Shown piece after piece: positions 1-8,219 of a DNA stretch of 64,000 bases (position 1 is the stretch's first letter; each line of letters starts with the position of its first letter). Source of the stretch: Caloranaerobacter sp050286925 (GTDB lineage Bacteria > Bacillota > Clostridia > Tissierellales > Thermohalobacteraceae); contig NZ_JBFWFX010000005.1 of assembly GCF_050286925.1 (NCBI RefSeq), positions 1-64,000 of the forward strand, in the 5' to 3' direction. Both the position numbers and the translations under genes were made by a program. The notes beneath the pieces were generated by a model. The model did not search any database and had not been told where the DNA came from. It was given only the letters and a program-made list of their open reading frames with translations.

Positions 1-169
1 TATATATGCCTTGCCGGCAAACTAGTAAACAAAAGGCTTAGCCAACTTCAATAGGCTACCATACCTGCTTCTCCATGTAAATTCTACTGGAATTAAAATA
101 ATAACACTTTTCCTTGAGGTGGGGGAATTTTCGATTAATATCGTGGGAACTTTTCGATTAATATAAACA
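1..169. mobile_element. End of an IS21-like insertion sequence (partial)
   Basis: Two imperfect direct repeats of about 21 bp, both ending in TTTCGATTAATAT, lie at about 120-141 and 143-164, and the block ends in ...TATAAACA at 169. Multiple terminal repeats and a TG/CA outer end are typical of IS21-family elements. No istA or istB reading frame of useful length is visible in positions 1-120, so the body of the element, if intact, lies outside the window. The end falls exactly where a recombinase-like reading frame breaks off, which supports a real insertion boundary. The family assignment is inference from end structure only. Confidence 0.45.
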
Positions 170-344
170 TCTCTCAAGTTAGGTGTTCTTATTTTCTCTA
201 CATCAAGTGTGATTTTGTTATTTTTAAGAAAAGTTAAAAAACATAAAAGTCAGTAGAATAACTTGTTATAGTTGATTTTGAAGCATTTTTTTCTGTTTTT
301 AAATAATCTAAAAATTCATCAAACAAATCTTCAATATTGTACAT
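170..344 (-). pseudogene. Truncated, frameshifted tyrosine recombinase (N-terminal fragment)
   Basis: On the minus strand a 36-codon frame begins at 344 and reads MYNIEDLFDEFLDYLKTEKN and onward, which matches the N-terminal SAM-like core-binding domain of phage-integrase or XerC-type recombinases. It stops at 234. A neighbouring frame then continues with KITLDVEKIRTPNLRD, typical of the next part of that domain, until the IS21-like end near 170. This looks like one gene broken first by a frameshift and then by an insertion. The catalytic domain is absent, so the fragment is inactive. Recognition is from motif pattern, not from a search. Confidence 0.55.
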
Positions 345-602
345 AACTACTCATTTCCATTTTGCACAGAACTCGATAAATTTTTAATTGCATAAAATGA
401 AATAATTATTTATAATTCTAATTATGTACTGTAATTTTAAGCATATAATTTGGAGTTCTGTGAAATATTTTTATTTTCAAAAAGCATTCTTAAAAATGTT
501 GATACAGAACTCGGTTTACAGGCTTACTCGTTTTACTATTGTGAGAATTCAAGGTTTAAAAACCTTGATAAAAAACTAAAGAGTATAGAGGGAGTGGTAT
601 TT

Positions 603-1580
603 GTGAAAAATGTTAAAAGATTAATACCAGGTATTTTGTTTGTTTATTTGATATCATTTATTTCTATATTTATCAATGATTCAATAAAGCATATTGTAAA
701 TTTAGAAGCTTTAACTATAGGTATTATTATAGGAATTTTGTATAATAATTTATTAGAAACTAGAGAAATATTTAAACCAGGTATAAAATTCTCTGCAAAA
801 AAACTTTTGAAGGCAGGAATTATTCTGCTGGGTTTTAAACTTAACTTTAAGTCTTTATTAAACCTTGGACCAAAAGTTATTTTAATGATAATAATATTTG
901 TTCCAATTGTCTTAATAATTGCTTATTATTTAGGCAAATTATTTAAGATGAATAATAAAATTCCTATACTTATAGGAGTTGGTTCCAGTATATGTGGAGC
1001 TTCTGCTATAGTGGCAATGGCTCCTTGTATAAATGCAGATGAAGATGATGCTGTAGTTGCAGTGTCTATTATTAATTTTTTAGGAGCTATAGGAGTTTTG
1101 GTGTATTCAGCTATAGCTTTAGTTTCAGGAATTAGTGATATTGAATATGGGATTTGGTCTGGAATGTCACTTCAAGGGGTGGCTCATGCAATAGCAGCTG
1201 CTTTCGCTAGAGGTAGCGAAGCAGGAGAAATAGGAACATTTGTAAAGATGGGTAGAGTTGTAATGTTAATTCCTGTAGCTATGGTTCTAAGTTTTATATT
1301 TAATAAAAAAGAAAAGAGTTCTAGTGTAAAATTTCCGATGTATATATTCTATTTTATAATAGCTGGTATAATAAGTTCATTAGGCATAATTCCAAACCAG
1401 CTTTCGATGATATTAGTAAAATTAAGTTCTACTTTTATACTTATGGCTATGGTTGGAATGGGACTTTCAGTAGATTTAAAAAGCATTAAAGATAAAGGGC
1501 TAAAATCATTCTTATTTGGTTTAATTTTATTTTCTTTAATATCAATAACTACTAATTTTATAATTACAAAATTAATTTAA
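603..1580 (+). CDS. YeiH-family (UPF0324) putative sulfate exporter
   Basis: A 325-residue polytopic membrane protein with about 9-10 hydrophobic segments. It shows the family signature GVGSSICGASAIVAMAP in the middle and a GxSLQGVAHAIAAAF segment further on. Relatives are annotated as putative sulfate exporters, but the substrate is not proved here. I chose GTG at 603 because AGAGGGAG sits 8-10 nt upstream and the family begins at about this point. The 51 codons before it are open but not membrane-like. A small palindrome (550-566) precedes the ribosome site. The gene stands alone. Confidence 0.8.
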   Translation: MKNVKRLIPGILFVYLISFISIFINDSIKHIVNLEALTIGIIIGILYNNLLETREIFKPGIKFSAKKLLKAGIILLGFKLNFKSLLNLGPKVILMIIIFVPIVLIIAYYLGKLFKMNNKIPILIGVGSSICGASAIVAMAPCINADEDDAVVAVSIINFLGAIGVLVYSAIALVSGISDIEYGIWSGMSLQGVAHAIAAAFARGSEAGEIGTFVKMGRVVMLIPVAMVLSFIFNKKEKSSSVKFPMYIFYFIIAGIISSLGIIPNQLSMILVKLSSTFILMAMVGMGLSVDLKSIKDKGLKSFLFGLILFSLISITTNFIITKLI

Positions 1581-1792
1581 CAGACTGTAGACAAAATAAA
1601 ATATTTATGAAAATAACGTTCATGTGAAAGAATTTAGAAAAAACTTAAGGCTCAAATTTTTAGAAAATCTTAACGCACCTATTTATTTCCATATATTTTT
1701 TTAAAAGATTAACTTTGTCAACAAGCTCAATTTAAGTTTGTTGATAAATGTGATGCTCAAGCGAAAATTGTGAAAGCTCAGGAGATGATAAA

Positions 1793-2749
1793 ATGAGCAA
1801 AAATAAAATATTAGGTGCAATATTTGGGTTTTGTGTTGGAGATGCTCTAGGTGTACCTGTTGAGTTTAAATCAAGAGAAGAATTAATAAAAGAACCTGTA
1901 ACAGATATGCTTGGTTATGGGACTTATAATCAGCCACCAGGAACATGGTCAGATGATACTTCTTTAACTTTATGTTTAGTCGAAAGCTTATGTAATGGAT
2001 TAAATTTAGAAGATATAGGGGAAAAATATGTAAAATGGTATTATGATTCTTACTGGACACCATATAATGTAACATTTGGTGTAGGTAATACAACTAAAGA
2101 AGCTATTCGTAGAATTTTTAAAGGTGTAAGCCCTAAACAAGCTGGACTTGATGATGAATATTCAAATGGGAATGGTTCGCTTATGAGAGTGCTGCCTTTA
2201 GCATTTTATTTAAAAGACTTTAAAGATGAAGAAAAATATAATACAGTACACCAAGTATCTTCGATTACACATAGACATTTAAGAAGTATTTTAGCTTGTA
2301 GTATATATGTAGAATATGCAATAAATCTTTTGAAAGGTTGTTCAAAAGAGGAAGCCTATAAAAATATGAAAGAAAATATTATTAATTTCTATTCTAATAC
2401 TGATTTTAGAAAAGAATTTGATTCATACAACAGGATATTAAAATATGATATTGCAAAGCTAAAAGAAGAAGAAATAAAGTCAAGTGGTTATGTTGTAGAT
2501 ACTTTAGAGGCCGTATTTTGGTGTTTCTTAAATGGAGATGGATATAAAGAAGTAGTTTTAAAAGCTGTAAATCTAGGAAATGATACAGATACAATTGCAG
2601 CAATAGCAGGCGGACTTGCAGGTATATATTATGGTATAGAAGCTATTCCGAAAAAGTGGATAGATGCAGTTGCTAGAAAGAATGACATAATTAAGTTGGT
2701 TGAGCAATTTAGCAACAGTTTAAATATTAATAATTTAAATGACAATTAA
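1793..2749 (+). CDS. ADP-ribosylglycohydrolase family protein
   Basis: A 318-residue all-helical DraG-type hydrolase that would remove ADP-ribose from a modified substrate. The N-terminal GDALGVPVEF motif, the GTWSDDTSL segment (the metal-binding T/S-D-D) and the C-terminal GNDTDTIAAIAGGLAG are the conserved elements that hold the two divalent metals. The length is typical for the family. The start follows CAGGAGATGATAAA. The target (protein, nucleic acid or small molecule) cannot be told from sequence. No partner ADP-ribosyltransferase is visible next to it. Confidence 0.88.
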   Translation: MSKNKILGAIFGFCVGDALGVPVEFKSREELIKEPVTDMLGYGTYNQPPGTWSDDTSLTLCLVESLCNGLNLEDIGEKYVKWYYDSYWTPYNVTFGVGNTTKEAIRRIFKGVSPKQAGLDDEYSNGNGSLMRVLPLAFYLKDFKDEEKYNTVHQVSSITHRHLRSILACSIYVEYAINLLKGCSKEEAYKNMKENIINFYSNTDFRKEFDSYNRILKYDIAKLKEEEIKSSGYVVDTLEAVFWCFLNGDGYKEVVLKAVNLGNDTDTIAAIAGGLAGIYYGIEAIPKKWIDAVARKNDIIKLVEQFSNSLNINNLNDN

Positions 2750-2773
2750 TATAATAAGATATTAACTAATTTA

Positions 2774-2782
2774 TGTTATAAT
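2774..2782 (+). promoter_or_regulatory. Extended -10 promoter upstream of the hydE-like gene
   Basis: TGTTATAAT is a perfect extended -10 (TGN-TATAAT) 55 nt before the start of the HydE-type gene. The -35 region is poor, which is common for extended -10 promoters. This is sequence-only inference. Confidence 0.4.
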
Positions 2783-2836
2783 ATAGAAGGGAAAAAGTAC
2801 TTTTCAAAATAATTTATTAAATAGAAGAGGGATTTT

Positions 2837-4189
2837 ATGGCACTAATAAACAAGTTTCTAAAGAATAACTTTAAAGAACCATATATTTTAGTTTGTTCAT
2901 CTAAATCACAGATGTTGTTTAGTAAGGATTTATTAGATAAAGAAGGTATAGAAAATGATTTAATTCCTACACCAAAAGGATTTGGTGGAGTATGTACGAC
3001 AGCTATAAAGTTTGATAAAAAATTTAAGCAAAAAGTAGAAGAAATAATAAAGAAAAATAATATTGAATATGAAGGAATTTATTCTTTAAAAGATAAATAT
3101 AAATATGATTTATCTGAAATATTTAATATGAATATTTCAGATACTTTTAGAGATATAGTAAAAAAAATAGAGGCTAATATAGAATTAAACAAGGAAGAAA
3201 TAAAATATTTGCTAGAAGTAGAAAATGAAGAGTATAATGCATTAATTCGAGTAGCAGATATTATAAGAAAAGAATGTGTTGGAGACAGGGTAGAAATAAG
3301 GGCTGCAATTGAATTTTCTAACTATTGTAGAAAGAATTGTAATTATTGTGGGGTTAGAAGGGATAATAAAATAAAAAGATATAGAATGACTAAAGAAGAA
3401 ATAATAAATGAGGTTGAGAAGTTATATAAAGTAGGTATAAAAACAGTAATATTACAATCAGGTGAAGATCCATACTATACAACTGACAAGTTATTATCAA
3501 TTATTAAAGAAATAAAGCAAAAATTTAGAATGGGTATTACTTTAAGTATAGGGGAAAGAGACGAAAAAGAGTATAGGCTATTTAGTGATGCAGGTGTTAA
3601 TAACTATTTATTGAAAATAGAAACTGCAAGTAGAAGATTATTTGAATTAATTCACCCTGATGATGATTATGATATTAGAGTAAAACATACTAGACTTATA
3701 AAAGAAGCTGGAATGAGAGTAGGTTCTGGAGGAATGATAGGACTCCCTACTCAAACTATTGATGAAATAGCTGAAGATATTATATTCCAGAGAGATTTTG
3801 GTATTCATATGATTGGATTTGGACCTTTCTTACCAGCTAAGGGAACACCATATGAGAATTGTAAACCAGGAGATCTTAAGCTATCATTAAAAGTTGTAGC
3901 GGTAACTAGAATAGTATGTCAACATGTGTTTTTGCCAGCTACTACAGCAATAGCTACATTGCACCCAGATGGACAAACTCTAGCATTAAAAGCAGGTGCT
4001 AATACAATTATGCTTATTAGTACACCTCCTAGTTTAAGGGACAACTATCAAATTTATTCAAATAAAAATATGGTTGATTTGAGTTTTGCAATAAAGTCAA
4101 CAAGAGATGCGAAGCGAAAGCTTCCTAAATATTTAAATTATGATTACTTAAGAGAATTAGGATATGAAATCGAAGATGAATTAATATAG
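2837..4189 (+). CDS. hydE: DUF3343-HydE fusion: [FeFe] hydrogenase H-cluster maturase, radical SAM
   Basis: A 450-residue two-domain protein. Residues 1 to about 95 resemble the DUF3343 (putative Se/S carrier-like) family, with the pattern SSKSQMLFSKDLL and then PTPKGFGGVCTTAIKF, whose cysteine is the likely carrier residue. The rest is a radical-SAM domain of the biotin synthase/HydE group with CRKNCNYCG (C-x3-C-x2-C, about residue 164) binding the [4Fe-4S] cluster. SGEDPYYT, MIGLPTQT and GFGPFLPAKGTPY match HydE, which makes part of the diiron subcluster of [FeFe] hydrogenase. Standalone HydE is about 350 residues, so the extra N-terminus is unusual. hydF and hydG are not nearby. Confidence 0.8.
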   Translation: MALINKFLKNNFKEPYILVCSSKSQMLFSKDLLDKEGIENDLIPTPKGFGGVCTTAIKFDKKFKQKVEEIIKKNNIEYEGIYSLKDKYKYDLSEIFNMNISDTFRDIVKKIEANIELNKEEIKYLLEVENEEYNALIRVADIIRKECVGDRVEIRAAIEFSNYCRKNCNYCGVRRDNKIKRYRMTKEEIINEVEKLYKVGIKTVILQSGEDPYYTTDKLLSIIKEIKQKFRMGITLSIGERDEKEYRLFSDAGVNNYLLKIETASRRLFELIHPDDDYDIRVKHTRLIKEAGMRVGSGGMIGLPTQTIDEIAEDIIFQRDFGIHMIGFGPFLPAKGTPYENCKPGDLKLSLKVVAVTRIVCQHVFLPATTAIATLHPDGQTLALKAGANTIMLISTPPSLRDNYQIYSNKNMVDLSFAIKSTRDAKRKLPKYLNYDYLRELGYEIEDELI

Positions 4190-4190
4190 A

Positions 4191-4219
4191 AGCCATCGGC
4201 AAAGTGCCGATGGCTTTCT
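4191..4219. terminator. Bidirectional intrinsic terminator between convergent genes
   Basis: AGCCATCGGCA (4191-4201), a loop of AAG, then TGCCGATGGCT (4205-4215) form a perfect 11-bp stem. Modest T/A-rich tails lie on both sides. It sits immediately after the hydE stop and before the end of the opposing dehydrogenase gene. Confidence 0.85.
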
Positions 4220-5162
4220 AGTATCCTTTTTTTAAGTCAACTATATTAATTAACTTTTCACCATTGATATATCTTTTCATGTTTTCATATATAACGTTAT
4301 ATCTTCTTTCATTTCTCATTTCTGAAACCCAAGAATTATGTGGAGTTATTATAACATTATCTAAGTCCCATAAAGGATTATTCTCATTTAATGGTTCATT
4401 TTCAAAAACGTCTAATGCAGCAAATTTTATTTTTCCGTTTTTTAAATATTTAATTAAGTCAGCTTCATTTATTATACTGCCACGAGAAACATTTACAATA
4501 TATACGCCATCTTTCATTATTTTAAATTTGCTTTCATTGAGTAAATGATGAGTTTTTTCTGTATATGGAATAGTAAGAACTAAAATATCGCATAAACTTA
4601 AAAAGTGGTCAAATTCGGAAATACTAAAGCATTTATCAAAGTACTTTACACTTCTACCTGTAGTGTTTAATCCGTATATATTTACTTCAAAACCTGTGAG
4701 TCTTTTTGCTGATTCATATGCGATACTTCCTGTTCCGATAAAACCTATTGTTTTGCCATAAAGCTCTATAATAGAAGTATCAATTTTCCAAAGTTTATTA
4801 TCTTGCTTTTTATAGAAACTCTTGCTTCTTTTTAGCATTTCTAGTATTTTTAATACAACCCATTCACCCATAGGGATGCTATATCCACCTTTATTATTGG
4901 TTAACAAGATTTGTTTTTCCAATAAATATTGTTTAGGAACTTGGTCTATACCAATACTTGATAATTGAATCCATTTTAACTTATGTAATTTAGTAATATC
5001 TAAAGAGTTGAAAGGATTATAGCATACAAGAACTTCTATATCTTTTATTTTTTCGTTATAGGATAGTTCTTGTTCTTTAATATACACAATTTCATAGCCT
5101 AAATCTTCGATTTTTTTCATTTTTTCTTTGCCATAATCATAGGTAAATAAGACTTTTACCAT
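4218..5162 (-). CDS. D-2-hydroxyacid dehydrogenase family protein
   Basis: A 314-residue NAD(P)-dependent oxidoreductase of the D-2-hydroxyacid dehydrogenase/phosphoglycerate dehydrogenase superfamily. The nucleotide-binding loop is GFIGTGSIAYESAKRL. The catalytic triad is visible as Arg in NVSRGSIINE, Glu in DVFENEPL and His in ITPHNSW. It lacks the ACT domain of SerA, so serine biosynthesis is not implied and the substrate is unknown. It begins with ATG after an AGGTGG site and ends against the shared terminator. No same-strand neighbour is close, so it is probably monocistronic. Confidence 0.82.
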   Translation of the reverse strand: MVKVLFTYDYGKEKMKKIEDLGYEIVYIKEQELSYNEKIKDIEVLVCYNPFNSLDITKLHKLKWIQLSSIGIDQVPKQYLLEKQILLTNNKGGYSIPMGEWVVLKILEMLKRSKSFYKKQDNKLWKIDTSIIELYGKTIGFIGTGSIAYESAKRLTGFEVNIYGLNTTGRSVKYFDKCFSISEFDHFLSLCDILVLTIPYTEKTHHLLNESKFKIMKDGVYIVNVSRGSIINEADLIKYLKNGKIKFAALDVFENEPLNENNPLWDLDNVIITPHNSWVSEMRNERRYNVIYENMKRYINGEKLINIVDLKKGY

Positions 5163-5301
5163 AATTCACCACCTTTATAATATACTTTGTATATATTATA
5201 TCAGAATATTTTGATAAAGTTTATCATTATTTTTATCATTATTTTAAGAGGCATTACTGAGAAAATATTACTTAAAATTACAAAATAAGACAATTTTCAT
5301 T

Positions 5302-5329
5302 GAAGGGAAAATATATGGCGATAGAGAAT
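5302..5329 (+). promoter_or_regulatory. Candidate sigma-H promoter of the spoIIA operon
   Basis: GAAGGGAAA (5302-5310), a 12-nt spacer and AGAGAAT (5323-5329) match the sigma-H consensus RnAGGAwww - 11-14 nt - RnnGAAT with one mismatch in the -35. The element lies 36 nt before spoIIAA. In Bacillus and clostridia spoIIA is transcribed by sigma-H RNA polymerase with Spo0A~P. I could not find a convincing 0A box. Confidence 0.5.
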
Positions 5330-5364
5330 AAGTGATAAGATATTAAAAGATAGGGGGGTTAGCT

Positions 5365-5700
5365 TTGCAATTGAACTTTTATGTAACAGGTAAAACTTTA
5401 GTTGTAGGCTTTAGTGGAGAGTTAGATCATCACACTGCAGAAAATATTAGGAAAGAGATAGATAATTATTATGATGAAAAAATGTTAAAAAATATTATTT
5501 TGGATTTAGATAATTTAAATTTTATGGACAGCTCTGGTATTGGTTTAATTCTAGGAAGATATAAAAAAGCTATGAATAATGATGGAAAATTATTATTAGT
5601 AAATGCAAGCACTAGAGTTAAAAAAATTTTAGAAATGTCAGGAATAACAAAGATAATTAAAATTTATAATTCTGTTAATAATGCTTTAGACAATATATAA
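5365..5700 (+). CDS. spoIIAA: Anti-sigma F factor antagonist SpoIIAA
   Basis: A 111-residue STAS-domain protein. When unphosphorylated it binds SpoIIAB and frees sigma F in the forespore. The phosphorylated serine lies in LNFMDSSGIGLILGRYK (about residue 56). Translation begins at TTG, 8 nt after the very strong TAGGGGGG site, and no better ATG is near. It is the first gene of spoIIAA-spoIIAB-sigF, 13 nt before spoIIAB, with a sigma-H-like promoter upstream. Length and order match Bacillus subtilis. Confidence 0.96.
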   Translation: MQLNFYVTGKTLVVGFSGELDHHTAENIRKEIDNYYDEKMLKNIILDLDNLNFMDSSGIGLILGRYKKAMNNDGKLLLVNASTRVKKILEMSGITKIIKIYNSVNNALDNI

Positions 5701-5713
5701 AGGGGTGTTTTAT

Positions 5714-6151
5714 ATGCATGATAATTACATGAAATTAGAAATACCAAGTAAATCACAAAATGAGGCTTTTGCTAGAGTAGTAGTAGCTTCATTTGCGTCT
5801 CAATTAGACCCTACTATTGAAGAATTAGCTGATGTTAAAACAGCAGTATCGGAAGCTGTTACAAATGCAATAATTCATGGTTATGAAAATAAAATAGGAA
5901 TAATAACTATAGAATGCAGAATAATAAAAAATAAATTGGAAATAATTGTTGAGGACAAAGGGAAGGGAATAGAAGATATAGAGAAAGCAATGGAGCCATT
6001 TTATACTTCAAGACCTGAAATGGAAAGATCAGGTATGGGATTTACAGTAATGGAAACTTTTATGGATGAGCTAAAAGTGCAATCTGAAGTAGGTAAAGGT
6101 ACTATAGTGAAGATGGTAAAAGTATTTAAAAGTATATCATCTGAGGGGTAG
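5714..6151 (+). CDS. spoIIAB: Anti-sigma F factor / serine kinase SpoIIAB
   Basis: A 145-residue GHKL-type ATP-binding protein. It holds sigma F inactive and phosphorylates SpoIIAA. The N-box region EAVTNAIIHGYEN, the G1 box VEDKGKGIED and the G2 motif RSGMGFTVMETFMDEL are present. I start at ATG 5714, which is 7 nt after AAAGGGG. An upstream in-frame GTG at 5705 overlaps that site and is less likely. It lies between spoIIAA and sigF in the usual order, all translationally close. Confidence 0.95.
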   Translation: MHDNYMKLEIPSKSQNEAFARVVVASFASQLDPTIEELADVKTAVSEAVTNAIIHGYENKIGIITIECRIIKNKLEIIVEDKGKGIEDIEKAMEPFYTSRPEMERSGMGFTVMETFMDELKVQSEVGKGTIVKMVKVFKSISSEG

Positions 6152-6156
6152 ATAAT

Positions 6157-6930
6157 ATGATCACTAGTACGTTGAGAAAAACCTCAACTGAATTGCTTAG
6201 TCATGAAGAAACTATTAAGCTGATAAAAAAAGCACAAGCTGGGGACAAAGAGGCACAGGCAATACTTGTAGATCACAATCTTGGATTAGTTAGAAGTGTA
6301 TTAAAAAGATTTAATAATAGAGGATACGATATAGAAGATTTATTTCAAATAGGTTGTATTGGTTTGATTAAAGCAATTCAAAAATTTGAACCTAAATATG
6401 AAGTTAGGTTTTCTACATATGCAATTCCTATGATTGTAGGTGAGATAAAGAGATTTTTGAGAGATGATGGAATAATAAAGGTCAGTCGATCACTTAAACA
6501 AACTGCAGTAAAAGTTAATTTAGCAAAAGAAAAGTTAACAAAAAAATTGGGTAGAGAACCAACTATAAACGAGATATGTGATGAAGTAAAAATGGACAAG
6601 GAAGAAGTTGTTATGGCTTTAGATTCTAACTATCAGCCTGATTATTTATATGATGTAATACATCATGACAATGGTTCACCAATTCATTTAATAGATAAAA
6701 TTGGTAATAATGAAACTGAAGATTCAGAAGTGTTAGATAGAATTGTTCTTAAACAGGCTTTAAATCAGCTTAAACCTATAGAAAGACAGATCATTATAAT
6801 GAGATACTTTAAAGATAAAACACAGACTGAAATTGCTGAAATGCTAGGAATATCACAAGTCCAAGTTTCAAGAATAGAAAAAAAAGTTTTACAAAACATG
6901 AGGAATTATCTAAATAGACATCAAACTTAG
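6157..6930 (+). CDS. sigF: RNA polymerase sporulation sigma factor SigF
   Basis: A 257-residue sigma-70 family factor for early forespore transcription. Region 2 is clear (NLGLVRSVLKRF, DIEDLFQIGCIGLIKAI, YEVRFSTYAIPMIVGEIKRF). Region 3 follows, and region 4 has the helix-turn-helix TQTEIAEMLGISQVQVSRIE. It begins 5 nt after the spoIIAB stop, with GAGGGGTAG overlapping that stop as ribosome site. The last codons are inside a terminator hairpin, so the transcript probably ends here and spoVA downstream is made separately, from a forespore promoter I could not pin down. Confidence 0.96.
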   Translation: MITSTLRKTSTELLSHEETIKLIKKAQAGDKEAQAILVDHNLGLVRSVLKRFNNRGYDIEDLFQIGCIGLIKAIQKFEPKYEVRFSTYAIPMIVGEIKRFLRDDGIIKVSRSLKQTAVKVNLAKEKLTKKLGREPTINEICDEVKMDKEEVVMALDSNYQPDYLYDVIHHDNGSPIHLIDKIGNNETEDSEVLDRIVLKQALNQLKPIERQIIIMRYFKDKTQTEIAEMLGISQVQVSRIEKKVLQNMRNYLNRHQT

Positions 6931-6945
6931 ATGTCTATTTTTTTG
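6913..6945 (+). terminator. Intrinsic terminator overlapping the 3' end of sigF
   Basis: AATAGACATC (6913-6922) and GATGTCTATT (6930-6939) form a perfect 10-bp stem around a 7-nt loop, followed by a run of T. The sigF stop codon lies in the hairpin. Confidence 0.75.
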
Positions 6946-7005
6946 TATTAAAAGAAAGATTGAAGCAAATAATAAGATATGTAAAAGAAATGGAGTGGTT
7001 GTTAT

Positions 7006-7179
7006 ATGAAAAGATATTTTAAAATTATTATTTGTTTATTTTTATTTATTGTACTTATTACTTTTGGGTGGTATGTATTTCTAAGCAATAAGTCAATGAA
7101 ACAAATCCCTAGAAGAGCTAAGCTAGTTTTAAATGAAAATATTGATAATAATGGGGTGATATACTATAAAAAATACTAA
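7006..7179 (+). CDS. 57-residue single-pass membrane protein upstream of spoVAA
   Basis: A short frame starting MKRYFKIIICLFLFIVLITF, a basic end followed by one membrane segment, then a polar tail ending VIYYKKY. GGAGTGG lies 9 nt before the ATG. Its last 14 nt overlap the inferred beginning of spoVAA in another frame, suggesting translational coupling. It lies between the sigF terminator and the spoVA genes, so it is the likely first gene of the spoVA operon. I do not recognise a family. Alternatively the strong TM-only content could reflect a signal anchor of a forespore membrane factor. Confidence 0.6.
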   Translation: MKRYFKIIICLFLFIVLITFGWYVFLSNKSMKQIPRRAKLVLNENIDNNGVIYYKKY

Positions 7180-7771
7180 TGTATATTTATTTTTTAAAAC
7201 AAAAGTTACAAAAGAAAAACAAGAGTCAGTAAGGATAAAAGATATTGCTGATGTTTACTGTGATGATGTAAATTTACAGAAAGCAATACTAGACATTAAG
7301 CTAATTAAAATACCTAATGATAAGAAATTTGTGAAAATATCTGTACTTGAAGTAATCAAAAAGATAGAGTCTGAATATAAAAATTTGACTATATCAACAT
7401 TTGGAGTAGATGAAGTTTTAGTAGATATAAATAATATTAGAGAATTAAATAAGTTTTTACAATTGATTAAAGTATTTTTAATATCTTTGATTCTTTTTAT
7501 TGGAGCGGGTCTTGCTATAATAAATTTTCATGCTGATGTAAATATGGAAAAATCACATAAGATAATATACTATCTTATAACTGGCAAAAAAACTGATAAC
7601 CCACTAACATTACAGATAGCATATTCTTTAGGCATTGGTATTGGTATGACCATTTTTTTAAACCAATTCGGTAAGAAAAGGGAAAAAGAGCCTAGTCCAT
7701 TAGAAATAGAGATGTATAAATTTAAGAAAGATATAGATGATTATAAGATGAATAACAAAAATGAAAGTTAG
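7166..7771 (+). CDS. spoVAA: Stage V sporulation protein AA (SpoVAA), probable ATA start
   Basis: SpoVAA helps move dipicolinic acid into the forespore. From 7331 a GTG could start a 146-residue protein, but the same frame is open and homologous-looking back to 7166 (NVYLFFKTKV, VRIKDIADVYC), which restores about 201 residues, close to the roughly 206 of B. subtilis. Between the stop at 7157 and 7331 there is no ATG, GTG or TTG. ATA at 7166 follows GGGGTG with a 7-nt gap, so ATA is the best start. The C-terminal half has two membrane segments and IINFHADVNM, as in the family. A sequence error in the A6 tract at 7168-7173 is an alternative. Confidence 0.85.
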   Translation: MKNTNVYLFFKTKVTKEKQESVRIKDIADVYCDDVNLQKAILDIKLIKIPNDKKFVKISVLEVIKKIESEYKNLTISTFGVDEVLVDINNIRELNKFLQLIKVFLISLILFIGAGLAIINFHADVNMEKSHKIIYYLITGKKTDNPLTLQIAYSLGIGIGMTIFLNQFGKKREKEPSPLEIEMYKFKKDIDDYKMNNKNES

Positions 7772-7793
7772 TTTGTAAAATATGGTGATGAAA

Positions 7794-8210
7794 ATGTTTA
7801 ATACTATTCTTTTAACATTAATAGGGTTTTCAGGAGGTATTGTAATTGGAAGTGCTTTTATTGCAGTTATCGTATTATTAAATATAATTCCAAGATTAGC
7901 TCAAATGTCTCATACAGAGAAATTTATTAATATTTATGAAAAAGTTATGATTTTGTCAGTTGTATTAATTACATTATTAGATTTCTTTGATGTTACGTTA
8001 AGGATAAGTGAAATTTATTTAGTTCCAATCGGATTAATCATGGGAATTTTTATTGGAATTTTAGCGGCTGCATTAGCTGAAGTTATTGACGTAGTAGCTG
8101 TTTTTGAAAGAAGGGTTAAAATTAAAGATTATATTATTTATATTTTAATAGCTATAGCTTTTGGGAAAACTGTAGGTTCATTAATACAATGGTTAGTTTT
8201 AGAAAGATAA
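7794..8210 (+). CDS. spoVAB: Stage V sporulation protein AB (SpoVAB)
   Basis: A membrane protein of about 138 residues with four hydrophobic segments and the family motif FSGGIVIGSAFIAVIVLLNIIPRL split over the first two helices. Part of the SpoVA complex that takes up Ca-dipicolinate in sporulation and releases it in germination. The start is ambiguous: ATG at 7782 or 7788 is possible, but ATG 7794 follows GGTGA at a good distance and matches where B. subtilis SpoVAB begins. Confidence 0.88.
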   Translation: MFNTILLTLIGFSGGIVIGSAFIAVIVLLNIIPRLAQMSHTEKFINIYEKVMILSVVLITLLDFFDVTLRISEIYLVPIGLIMGIFIGILAAALAEVIDVVAVFERRVKIKDYIIYILIAIAFGKTVGSLIQWLVLER

Positions 8211-8219
8211 GGTGATTAA

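Noticed and set aside
450..602. 51-codon N-terminal extension of the YeiH-like protein
   Set aside because: Not membrane-like, no ribosome site at 450, while GTG 603 has AGAGGGAG at the right distance.
1581..1792. Possible short gene remnant on the minus strand between the YeiH-like and ADP-ribosylglycohydrolase genes
   Set aside because: Short open pieces with stops, no recognisable protein or start.
7331..7771. SpoVAA starting at GTG 7331
   Set aside because: It would drop a conserved N-terminal domain that is open in the same frame.
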